Source: an uncultured Clostridia bacterium
GTDB lineage: Bacteria; Bacillota; Clostridia; Oscillospirales; Ruminococcaceae
DNA length: 32,282 nt
Reading direction: 5' to 3'
Assembly (NCBI GenBank): GCA_947177735.1
Contig: CAMWVP010000018.1
Coordinates: 1-32,282, forward strand
A program made the translations under genes and the position numbers. The notes below the pieces were generated by a model, which saw only the letters and a program-made list of their open reading frames with translations, did not search any database and was not told the DNA's origin. Below, piece by piece: positions 7,792 to 15,003 of this stretch. Each line of letters starts with the position of its first letter. Positions within the stretch are counted from its first letter, which is position 1.

Positions 7792-8787
7792 TCAAAAAAT
7801 TACTTTCCCACCTTGCCCACTGCTGTCCACATACGAATAACCGTCCGCTTCCTCGTGAACCTCCAGTTCTTTTCCGTCAAAATCAAATAGGCGCAAATCG
7901 GAAGATATCTCCGAAATATCAGGTTTAGCACCGCCGTAGCCGTAGCCGTTGAAGGTAGTGCACCAATCTATTACAGTATTTTTGGGTAAACCATGACGGC
8001 TTGAACCGAGTATGAGTGTATCCGGTCCGCCGACAAAATCCGTATATGTCCATTGACCGTCGATTTTCACGGCATTCCACGCATGATTTATGTTGACATT
8101 TTTGCAATACAATGTATCTATGCCGCATTTGGAAAGTATTAAGCACGCGGCTTTCGCATATGAAGAGCATTTTCCGCCGTGCTTGGTAAGAAGGTAGTTA
8201 ACTTCGTCTTCTGTACTAAAAGCTTTGCCTGCATTGTAAATCGCATCTGCAGTCCCAACTAATTCATAGTCATACTCCGTATTATCGCTAAACCATTTTC
8301 CCAAAATGCAAAGCTTTTCCATGTCCGTTTTCTTATTATTGTTTAAGTCAAGCTCGTCAATCAGAGCGTCTACCAATTTCTCTGCCTCGGTTGATGGACT
8401 CTTAAAACCAATCGATTTATCGTCATCATACTTGGAGTTGTCGTCATTCCAATCGACGGTGCAGACGATATCGGGATACTTGGTTTCGGATTGTGTGGAA
8501 GCAGCAGCACTATCATCAGTGCCGGAGCCGCTGTTGCTGTCGGGATAGCTTATCTCGGACTGCGAAAACGATGTAGATTCATCGGTTTGGGTTGACGAAG
8601 TATCGAGCGTGCTTTCGGTATTTGACGCGTTGGGCGTGACAGGTTCGGAAACGGTCGAAACGCTTGATACGCTCGAATAATCATCATACGAAAAAGCGTT
8701 CGAGCGCTCGTTATCGGTATTACAGCCCGCAAGCCCGAGGACAGCCGCAAGCACGGCAGCCGCAATAATATTTTTGTTGTTCTTCAT
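7792..8787 (-). CDS. Secreted transglutaminase-like lipoprotein
   Basis: A lipoprotein signal peptide with lipobox LAGC (Cys22) is followed by a long Ser/Thr/Asp-rich linker (about 23-105) that would span the cell wall. The C-terminal domain has the transglutaminase/protease triad: Cys207 in HGGKCSSYA, His225 in NINHAWNAV and Asp240 in WTYTDF. It may cross-link, cleave or otherwise modify wall or surface substrates; the substrate is unknown. The start has a strong AAGGAGG. It is transcribed away from the kinase gene, whose outer domain aligns with it without gaps around the Cys position. Confidence 0.9.
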   Translation of the reverse strand: MKNNKNIIAAAVLAAVLGLAGCNTDNERSNAFSYDDYSSVSSVSTVSEPVTPNASNTESTLDTSSTQTDESTSFSQSEISYPDSNSGSGTDDSAAASTQSETKYPDIVCTVDWNDDNSKYDDDKSIGFKSPSTEAEKLVDALIDELDLNNNKKTDMEKLCILGKWFSDNTEYDYELVGTADAIYNAGKAFSTEDEVNYLLTKHGGKCSSYAKAACLILSKCGIDTLYCKNVNINHAWNAVKIDGQWTYTDFVGGPDTLILGSSRHGLPKNTVIDWCTTFNGYGYGGAKPDISEISSDLRLFDFDGKELEVHEEADGYSYVDSSGQGGKVIF

Positions 8788-8844
8788 GTAAGTTCCTCCT
8801 TAGGTTTTATGTTCCACATATATCGACAATTCTTTACAATTTAT

Positions 8845-8912
8845 ATTATACACGAGTAAAACGCGTTTTTGGTCTGCAATTTAGGAATACTAATTATTTT
8901 TTTCGCGAAAAA
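8845..8912. promoter_or_regulatory. Divergent control region with two CGCG-centred palindromes
   Basis: The spacer between lipoprotein and kinase genes holds a TATAAT -10 box on the minus strand (8845-8850) for the lipoprotein. Just upstream of it is the palindrome AAAACGCGTTTT (8858-8869), and further on is TTTTTCGCGAAAAA (8899-8912). They could be operators for one regulator serving both directions; which regulator is unknown. No good -35 was found for the lipoprotein promoter, which would fit activator dependence. Confidence 0.45.
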
Positions 8913-8955
8913 GGTCTTGTTCCGACCTTATATCAGTAAAATCTCCAAAAAGTGC

Positions 8956-8984
8956 TTGAATATTTGAAAAAAATATGGTATACT
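8956..8984 (+). promoter_or_regulatory. Sigma-A promoter of the kinase gene
   Basis: TTGAAT (8956-8961), 17-bp spacer, TATACT (8979-8984), with an extended -10 TGG. Transcription would begin near 8991, after the upstream ATG at 8986, so translation must begin at the ATG at 9010. Confidence 0.8.
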
Positions 8985-9009
8985 TATGTTCGGAAAGGTG
9001 TGTGAACAA

Positions 9010-11391
9010 ATGATAGAGATCAACGGCAGGCAATTCTGCGAAAATTGCTTTGAAACAACAACGGGAACGGTGTGCAAAAGCTGCGGGTTCAATTCTGCGG
9101 ACAGCGCCCCCGACCCGTCAATGCTCGCACCGGGGAGCGTTTTGCTGAACCGCTACGTTATCGGACGCGTGATAGGAAAAGGCGGCTTCGGTATCACATA
9201 TCTGGCTTATGACGCGCTTGTGTGCAAAAAAGTAGCCATAAAAGAGTATTATCCTTACGGGCTTGCTCAGCGTACGGCCGAAAGCACCGAAGTATCGGTC
9301 ACATCCGCCGACAATGCCGAAGCGTTTAAGCTCGGAGCGGAAAAATTCTATAACGAGGCAAAGCTGGTCACGAGATTTAACGGCAACCCCAATATAGTAG
9401 GCGTTTATGATTGCTTCTATGAAAACGACACCGTATACATAGCCATGGAGTATCTTCGCGGCTGCACGCTCAAGGAGTATATCCGCGAGCATGGCGTACT
9501 CGGCGCATCGCAGGCGCTGTTTGCGGCAAAGAACATAGTTAACGCGCTTATCGTAGCGCACAGCGCGTCCGTGCTGCATAGGGATATTACGCCCGACAAT
9601 GTTATCCTGTGCGAAAACGGAGATGTAAAGCTTATCGATTTCGGCGCGGCGCGGCAGGTAGTCGCGGAATATTCACAGACCTTTTCGGTAATATTGAAAC
9701 CGGGCTTCGCGCCGCCCGAGCAGTATAGGAAAAAGGGAAATCAAGGTCCGTGGACGGACGTTTACGCGCTGGGAACAACGCTTTATTTTATGCTTACCGG
9801 AGATATTCCCGAGGATCCCTCGGGGCGTTTTGACGATGACGACACGTTTAAGGAAAATATCTTTGACGTTGAGCCCTCTCTGTGGGAGATAATCACCAAA
9901 GCCACCAAGCTCAACATTGACGAAAGATACCCGGACGCTTACGAGCTGAAAAAAGCGCTTGACAGGATCGACATCAAGCCCGAGCCGATAATAATGCCAG
10001 GCGAAACCTCGAATGAAGACGCGGAGTCTCAGCCCGGGGTTGTAGGAAACGTTACGAAGATGAACGTTTCCATTAAGCCGATAAAGCCCAAGCAGAGCTT
10101 TTTCCGCCGGCATATCCGCACGTTTATTGAGATAACCTGCGGCGTGCTGGTCGCGGCGATCATTATACCGCTTGCAATAAGGGCGTACAAGCCCATTGCC
10201 AACATCACGCCCGACACAAGCGGCGGCTCATCCCCGGCGGGAGGCGACACATCAACCTCCGACGGCGGAGTGATCACCACTATCGGAAACGGTTCCGATC
10301 TGGAAAAGGAAGGTTTTACCAAGCCTTTGTATTCGTGTCTGAGCGGCGACACAAAAGCGCTTTACGAATACATATTTGTAGGCGTCAGAGCAAACGAGAA
10401 GAATATAGTCCTGCCCTCGCTTACATATAAAGTCGGCGATATAGATAAGATCTTCAATTTTGTACTGAACGAAAATCCGGCTTTAAATGATACGCAGGGT
10501 TACAATCTCAACTATAACGATCTGAACAGTAATAAAGAACCCGATCCCGATGAGTATGTCATTTCAATATCTCCGATATATACGGGAATTGACCGGATGG
10601 TTGCGAACGATTATATAGTTCAATCCATTCATGATACGGTCAGATATGACGATCCCACGACAAGGATAAAACTTCTTTGCGATATCCACGATATGATATT
10701 AGACGAGACCGAGCATGTGCCGCGCAATTCGGAACCTACCGCCTCAAGTACCCACGGCGTGCTGATAGATCACGCGGCGGACGATCTCGGCGTTGCGAGA
10801 ACACTCTGCGATTATGCGCAAAGAATGGGATTCGACAGCTTTGTTGTTGAAACGGATGGGGAAGAAGACTATTCTGCAATAGTTCGTATAAAGATCGATG
10901 ATGAGTGGTATAATATCGACACCTTTACAGACGGACTTATGCCTTTAGGTGCGGTACACGAGATACCGCTTACCGAAGACGGTAAAATCACTCATTTTTG
11001 GTTCCTTTACTCTGACGTGTGGTTTAAAGCAGGTGCTTTTGAAATTCTCGGAGATTTCGGCGAGGAATATTCATTGATAATTCCGTTCTACGACGAGGAA
11101 TTAGACGACCCGATCGTAACAAATTACTACATTGATGATTATCTGAACAAGCAATTATACTTTGGCTCGGACGACTCTATTTATAACTCCATACTTGAGG
11201 ATACGAAAAATTGGTTCGACAGCCAAGATGGACCGTTCGAGATTTATTTGATGTATGATTATGTCGACGAATTTTGGGCAATATTGCAAGAATCGTACAT
11301 TTCCGACCTTTCGGAAAAATACGGGATAACCGTTTCCGGGTTTACCGGAGAGTACACGGGCGATGCCATTCGCATTACGTTTGAAATGTAA
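9010..11391 (+). CDS. Membrane Ser/Thr protein kinase with zinc ribbon and inactive transglutaminase-like ectodomain
   Basis: Start chosen at 9010 (793 residues): AAAGGTG is properly spaced, and the promoter places the earlier ATG (8986) outside the transcript. A zinc ribbon (Cys10, 13, 22, 25) precedes a Hanks-type kinase: Gly loop GKGGFG (56-61), Lys78 in VAIK, HRDITPDN (Asp192, Asn197), DFG (Asp210) and APPEQ. A transmembrane helix lies at about 371-392. The outer part contains a segment (about 585-640) that aligns with the triad region of the neighbouring lipoprotein. In it Cys is replaced by Asp592 and His by Ser622, and only Asp637 remains. I infer a sensor kinase whose ectodomain kept the fold and lost catalysis. 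Confidence 0.9.
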   Translation: MIEINGRQFCENCFETTTGTVCKSCGFNSADSAPDPSMLAPGSVLLNRYVIGRVIGKGGFGITYLAYDALVCKKVAIKEYYPYGLAQRTAESTEVSVTSADNAEAFKLGAEKFYNEAKLVTRFNGNPNIVGVYDCFYENDTVYIAMEYLRGCTLKEYIREHGVLGASQALFAAKNIVNALIVAHSASVLHRDITPDNVILCENGDVKLIDFGAARQVVAEYSQTFSVILKPGFAPPEQYRKKGNQGPWTDVYALGTTLYFMLTGDIPEDPSGRFDDDDTFKENIFDVEPSLWEIITKATKLNIDERYPDAYELKKALDRIDIKPEPIIMPGETSNEDAESQPGVVGNVTKMNVSIKPIKPKQSFFRRHIRTFIEITCGVLVAAIIIPLAIRAYKPIANITPDTSGGSSPAGGDTSTSDGGVITTIGNGSDLEKEGFTKPLYSCLSGDTKALYEYIFVGVRANEKNIVLPSLTYKVGDIDKIFNFVLNENPALNDTQGYNLNYNDLNSNKEPDPDEYVISISPIYTGIDRMVANDYIVQSIHDTVRYDDPTTRIKLLCDIHDMILDETEHVPRNSEPTASSTHGVLIDHAADDLGVARTLCDYAQRMGFDSFVVETDGEEDYSAIVRIKIDDEWYNIDTFTDGLMPLGAVHEIPLTEDGKITHFWFLYSDVWFKAGAFEILGDFGEEYSLIIPFYDEELDDPIVTNYYIDDYLNKQLYFGSDDSIYNSILEDTKNWFDSQDGPFEIYLMYDYVDEFWAILQESYISDLSEKYGITVSGFTGEYTGDAIRITFEM

Positions 11392-11406
11392 CACCTATAA
11401 AATCAG

Positions 11407-11438
11407 TATCCTCCCCGGAAGTCTCGGGGAGGATATTT
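11407..11438 (+). terminator. Terminator after the kinase gene
   Basis: TATCCTCCCC (11407-11416) and GGGGAGGATA (11426-11435) form a perfect 10-bp stem with a 9-nt loop, followed by TTTCAT. Confidence 0.75.
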
Positions 11439-11439
11439 C

Positions 11440-11510
11440 ATACTAATCACCGTTAAAACACTTGACAAGATTGGCGCAAAGATGTCAAGTTTTTAATGAG
11501 TGATTAGTAT
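11440..11510. repeat. Long palindrome (two 28-nt arms) between convergent genes
   Basis: The arm at 11440-11467 and the reverse complement of 11483-11510 match over 28 nt with only a few central mismatches. The outer 11 bp (ATACTAATCAC) and inner 8 bp (ACTTGACA) are perfect. The loop is 15 nt. It lies directly before the stop of the XRE-like gene, so it could terminate that transcript (TTTTTAATG in the 3' arm), or be a small non-autonomous mobile element. Confidence 0.65.
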
Positions 11511-11514
11511 CAGT

Positions 11515-11913
11515 TTATATAACGCTTTTGCCCCAGATGAAATCCACAGCGTCAAGGTACTCCATATGATGTTTCACCGCATAGAACACTCTTGCGTCCA
11601 CGATATTGCGAACGTACAGCTGCGGCTTTTCCGCTAGCCGAAGCAAATAATTGATCTGATTTATATCCAGTTTTAATATCAGAGATATTTGAAGCAGGAT
11701 ATTCCTTGTGAGGGGACGCGTTCCGTTTAATATCTGATAACCGTAATTACGGGCAACATTGAGTATTCGGATAACATCGGCTTTGGTCATTTTCTTTTCA
11801 TCTATGTATTGGCTTAAAACATCGGGAAGCTCCGGAGGGGCGTTATTCTCGATCATTTCCTTGTCAAAGACTCCGGGGGTATTAAGATTTTCCTCAAGAT
11901 CTGATGTCAGCAT
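11515..11913 (-). CDS. XRE-like helix-turn-helix protein
   Basis: The 132-residue protein has an acidic N-terminus (1-35), then a five-helix XRE/Cro-like domain (about 37-95: KKMTKADVIRILNVARNYGYQILNGTRPLTRNILLQISLILKL in segments), then a C-terminal helical part. Proteins of this style, with the YGYQI.NGTR turn, are in my experience often encoded next to Ser/Thr kinases in clostridia. Here the gene is convergent with the kinase gene, so a partnership or phospho-target role is plausible but inferred. The ATG is preceded by AGAGGAG. Confidence 0.85.
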   Translation of the reverse strand: MLTSDLEENLNTPGVFDKEMIENNAPPELPDVLSQYIDEKKMTKADVIRILNVARNYGYQILNGTRPLTRNILLQISLILKLDINQINYLLRLAEKPQLYVRNIVDARVFYAVKHHMEYLDAVDFIWGKSVI

Positions 11914-11982
11914 AGAGTTACTCCTCTTTTATTCAAGTTTGTGCCACATCGGCGCGGATATTTCCAATATTCCATTGTGTTT

Positions 11983-12011
11983 ATTATAACATATTCTGAT
12001 AAAAAAATCAA
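11983..12011 (-). promoter_or_regulatory. Sigma-A promoter of the XRE-like gene
   Basis: On the minus strand, TTGATT (12011-12006), 17-bp spacer, TATAAT (11988-11983). A dyad GATATG-TATG-CATATC (12025-12040) lies just upstream of the -35 and is a candidate binding site for the encoded protein or another regulator. Confidence 0.7.
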
Positions 12012-12040
12012 TATTTTTTAAATCGATATGTATGCATATC

Positions 12041-12264
12041 AATATCATGTTAAACCGGACACGATATTTTTCGTCAAGCGGTTATAAATAAATGAAGATT
12101 CTCCGCGCTCGATAGAGCAGCGGAGGATCTTCGGCAGATATACACCACATTTTTAATTCCGATGTTCTTTTTTTGTTCTTTATTGTTACAAAAAACCACT
12201 AAAAGTTACGACAAAAGCGGTTCTCGTGAATTGCTGTAAACAGCTCAGCTATGCGGAATTTTAA
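12041..12264. other. Gene-free stretch with one strong hairpin
   Basis: No coding signal seen. A 13-bp stem with one G-T pair joins 12094-12106 and 12120-12132, with a further GCTC/GAGC stem in the loop. No T-run follows directly, so its role (terminator, processing site or small RNA) is open. Confidence 0.4.
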
Positions 12265-12420
12265 AGCTTGCTAAAAGTTGCAATAAGCACTCATTCAGCT
12301 TCTATTTCTGTCACAGCCTCTATTCTTGCGCGTTTAGGTCAGTCTAACAACCTTTCTATGCGTCCGCTCGGTTGGTTGTCACCTATCGAATTCCTCAAAA
12401 AACTTGTCCAATATCATTGA
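12265..12420 (+). pseudogene. Relic of a transposase C-terminus
   Basis: An open frame without a start ends NNLSMRPLGWLSPIEFLKK..QYH then TGA. The RPLGWLSPIEFL ending is typical of DDE integrase-type transposases, where a final Leu-Gly..Ser-Pro-Glu-Phe motif closes the protein. The last 44 coding bases recur at the right edge of the window on the other strand, with the same stop codon and mostly synonymous or conservative differences. Upstream residues (before about 12325) do not look like a transposase, so the copy is truncated or frameshifted. Confidence 0.55.
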
Positions 12421-12429
12421 TAAACTTAC
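12377..12429 (+). repeat. Dispersed repeat, copy 1 (IS end)
   Basis: These 53 bases match the reverse complement of 32230-32282 with 6 differences, all transitions. Similarity stops abruptly after AAACTTAC, which probably marks the end of an insertion sequence. Confidence 0.75.
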
Positions 12430-12504
12430 TTTTTTTCAAAAAGTCGTATAAACTTTGATAAACCACAAACAAAACCGTTCGCATATCACTCCATAAAAGA
12501 GAAC

Positions 12505-13089
12505 TCATTCTTTGTATATCTCCTTCCCGAATTGAAACGCAGCAGACAGATGTTCGGTCTTGTCGATCTGAGGCTTACCGTTCGTATCACCGCAGCCTCC
12601 GGCGAGCAGCATACCCCTATCATGAAACCCAATATAATTGACTAATGTAAACTTGTAGTACGACACAGCCTGTTCAAATGTCCAGAAGAAGTTATCAGCC
12701 GCAGTCATAAGCAATGCGCAGTCCTTTTCGGGATACCGCTCATATCGACCTAACGGCGACTCCTTATCCTCCTCGGCAATGCAGTAGAATCTTTCGATAA
12801 AAGCCTTTATGCGCGATGATATTGTCCAGAAGTAAAGCGGAGAAGCAAATACAAGCATATCGGCAGCCATGATTTTCGGAACTATTTCGTTGAAACTGTC
12901 CTTTTGAACGCATGGCTTCCCGTATCGGCAGGCGTTGCACCCGAGACAGCCTTTGACTTCGTTCTTTATAAGAGATATGATCTCAACCTCATGACCCGCG
13001 TCGTCAGCGCCTTTGGCGAACGCTTTCACAAGCTGATCCGTATTTCCGTTCGGACGTCCGCCGCCCTGAATGATCAATATTTTCTTCAT
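12505..13089 (-). CDS. NAD(P)H-dependent FMN reductase / flavodoxin-fold oxidoreductase
   Basis: A 194-residue flavodoxin-fold protein. The N-terminal FMN-phosphate loop is GGGRPNGNTDQL (9-20). A Cys cluster, GCLGCNACRYGKPC (about 47-60), is like that of iron-sulfur flavoproteins. SPLYFWTISSRIKAFIERF (about 84-102) is the classic second FMN-contacting segment of this family. It likely reduces quinones, azo or other small electron acceptors in the cytosol; the substrate is unknown. The ATG is preceded by GGGGGTAA. It stands alone behind its own promoter and after the AraC gene on the same strand. Confidence 0.9.
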   Translation of the reverse strand: MKKILIIQGGGRPNGNTDQLVKAFAKGADDAGHEVEIISLIKNEVKGCLGCNACRYGKPCVQKDSFNEIVPKIMAADMLVFASPLYFWTISSRIKAFIERFYCIAEEDKESPLGRYERYPEKDCALLMTAADNFFWTFEQAVSYYKFTLVNYIGFHDRGMLLAGGCGDTNGKPQIDKTEHLSAAFQFGKEIYKE

Positions 13090-13155
13090 AGCATTACCCC
13101 CGTAAAATTATAGATCCCACGTTGATTTAACGCATCCGAGTATTCCGTCAAATAT

Positions 13156-13184
13156 ACATTACCACTCTTTGTTTGTTTTGTCAA
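13156..13184 (-). promoter_or_regulatory. Promoter of the flavodoxin-fold reductase
   Basis: Minus strand TTGACA (13184-13179), 17-bp spacer, TAATGT (13161-13156), with an extended -10 TGG. It sits between the AraC stop and the reductase start. Confidence 0.65.
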
Positions 13185-13219
13185 GTCTTTTTATGAGAAA
13201 TTAAAATCCGATACACACT

Positions 13220-14038
13220 CTATATCATATCGTTCTTGGGCGGACAGCCGAAACGTTTTACATACGCGCGGTAGAATGACGAATAGTCGCCGAAGCCCGT
13301 GCTCTCGGCAGCGCTGCCTACAGGCTCGCCGCGGCGTATCCTCTCCCTCGCGGCGGTCAGGCGTTTTATCGTGATGTATTCCCACGGCGAGGCTCCCGTT
13401 GCCTTACGAAATACCCTGCCGATCTGCGACGGACTGAGGAAAAAACGCTCCGCCAGCAATGAGACGGACAATTCGTTAAAAAGGTGGTCGTTGACATATG
13501 CGACAAGCTGCTCCGACAACTCCGCAGGCGGCGCGTATCCGTCCGTTCCGCGTTTGAGATATGCCTTGTATATCAGTTCCAACAGCGAAAAAAGCCGCGT
13601 TGATATAATAAGTCTGCGTTCGTATTCGTCTGTGCCGCCGCGCATTTCCTCAAAAAGCCGCGCCGCTTCATTGCCAAGCTCCCGCGCGGAATACAGATTT
13701 CCGCGCCCGAGCGGGCGGTCAAGAAACGGCTTCATCAGAATACGGCGGGGGTCGAGGATATCCGTCGCCGAAAACGAGAAATTCAACGCATATCGTTCGT
13801 ATTTTCCACTGCCGAGGATCCGCGCCCTGTGAGATTCGGCGGGGCGCATTATCAGTACGCTTCCGTTTTTCAGCGGATAACGCGCGCCCTCTACGAGATA
13901 CTCCGCGTCGCCCGATATAAAGCAATATATTTCGCACTGTTCGTGAATGTGCATTGTGAAGTCTTTGTCGTCGGGAGCATTATCGACCGCGTAACGAATA
14001 TACAGTTCCTCCGTATTGAATTCCTCAATAATATTCAC
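13220..14038 (-). CDS. AraC-family transcriptional regulator
   Basis: The N-terminal cupin (about 28-75) shows HIHEQCEIYCFISG and a closing PAESH motif, the usual sugar-binding arm of this family. The C-terminal pair of helix-turn-helix motifs spans about 172-268, with FFLSPSQIGRVFRKATGASPWEYI and STGFGDYSSFYRAYVKRFGCPP in separate parts. The start is a GTG; the one at 14038 has GGGGGG at 7 bases, while an alternative GTG at 14044 is too close to it. It is divergent from the sugar isomerase operon and very probably its local regulator. Confidence 0.92.
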   Translation of the reverse strand: MNIIEEFNTEELYIRYAVDNAPDDKDFTMHIHEQCEIYCFISGDAEYLVEGARYPLKNGSVLIMRPAESHRARILGSGKYERYALNFSFSATDILDPRRILMKPFLDRPLGRGNLYSARELGNEAARLFEEMRGGTDEYERRLIISTRLFSLLELIYKAYLKRGTDGYAPPAELSEQLVAYVNDHLFNELSVSLLAERFFLSPSQIGRVFRKATGASPWEYITIKRLTAARERIRRGEPVGSAAESTGFGDYSSFYRAYVKRFGCPPKNDMI

Positions 14039-14060
14039 ACTCACACCCCCCTTTTAATTA

Positions 14061-14140
14061 AGTATATCATATTATGCGCGAAATTGCAATATATTTTGCT
14101 TAAAATAACAATTGTAATGCAAATACAATTCTGATATACT
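14061..14140. promoter_or_regulatory. Divergent promoters between AraC gene and sugar operon
   Basis: Minus strand: TTGCAA (14089-14084), 17 bp, TATACT (14066-14061). Plus strand: TTGTAA (14112-14117), 17 bp, TATACT (14135-14140). Both have an extended -10 TGA. A dyad ATTGTA-N7-TACAAT (14111-14129) overlaps the plus-strand -35 and is a candidate AraC site; TTGCAAT-like half sites lie in both promoters. Confidence 0.75.
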
Positions 14141-14175
14141 TAAATCAAGCGAAAACCAATTTTGGAGGTTATAAT

Positions 14176-15003
14176 ATGAAATTCAGACTTGCAGCATTCG
14201 CGGACGAGGCGGACAGCAGCCTTGACGGTCAGATATCGGCGATGACGGAGAACGGCGTTGAGTACCTTGAAATTCGCGGTGTCGACGGCGAAAACATCTC
14301 GGACATTAAGGCGGATAAGGCGCGTGATATCCACGCACGGCTTGACGCGGCGGGTATATCGGTGTGGTCGCTGGGTTCGCCGTTCGGAAAGATCGGCATT
14401 ACCGAGGACTTTGAACCGCATCTGGATAAATTCAAACGCGGACTTGAGCTTGCCGATATCCTCGGCACAAGGCATATCCGCATATTCAGCTTCTATGTTC
14501 CGTACGATAACGCAGAGCATTATTCGGACGAGGTAATGAAACGGCTGGAAAAAATGCTTGTAGCGTCAAAGGGCAGCGGCGTAATGCTCTGTCACGAGAA
14601 CGAAAAGGGAATTTACGGCGACAATGCAGAACGCTGCGCAGAAATACATAAAATTTTCTCCGAGCTTCGCGCGGTGTTCGACCCCGCTAATTTCGTTCAG
14701 TGCGGGCAGGAAACAACGTCGGCATGGGAGCTGCTTTCGCCGTACGTCGAGTATCTGCATATCAAGGACGCTCTTGCGGACGGTTCAGTCGTGCCTGCGG
14801 GTAAGGGAATAGGTAACATACCGTATATTCTGCAAAGATATCGCGGCGAGGTGCTGACCGTCGAGCCGCACTTGTCGGTGTTCAACGGACTTGACAAGCT
14901 CGAGCGCGGCGACACTGCGGAGCGTAAATATTGCTATCCCGACTCGCGCACGGCATTCGGCGTGGCGGTAGACGCACTGAAAAAGATAATGGAGGAATTG
15001 TAA
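14176..15003 (+). CDS. Sugar phosphate isomerase/epimerase (AP-endonuclease 2 / xylose isomerase-like barrel)
   Basis: A 275-residue TIM-barrel protein of the family that isomerises or epimerises keto-sugars and inositol derivatives. Likely metal ligands are visible: Glu141 in CHENEKG, Asp169 in FDPANF, His195 in YLHIKD and Glu230 in TVEPHL. The start has TTGGAGG eight bases upstream. The stop overlaps the start of the next gene (TAATG), so the two are translationally coupled. The substrate cannot be told from sequence. It is first in an operon with an oxidoreductase and a transporter, divergent from the AraC gene. Confidence 0.92.
   Translation: MKFRLAAFADEADSSLDGQISAMTENGVEYLEIRGVDGENISDIKADKARDIHARLDAAGISVWSLGSPFGKIGITEDFEPHLDKFKRGLELADILGTRHIRIFSFYVPYDNAEHYSDEVMKRLEKMLVASKGSGVMLCHENEKGIYGDNAERCAEIHKIFSELRAVFDPANFVQCGQETTSAWELLSPYVEYLHIKDALADGSVVPAGKGIGNIPYILQRYRGEVLTVEPHLSVFNGLDKLERGDTAERKYCYPDSRTAFGVAVDALKKIMEEL

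Noticed and set aside
8986-9009. Upstream ATG of the kinase gene (adds 8 residues)
   Set aside because: The TATACT box (8979-8984) places the transcription start after this ATG, and no ribosome binding site precedes it.
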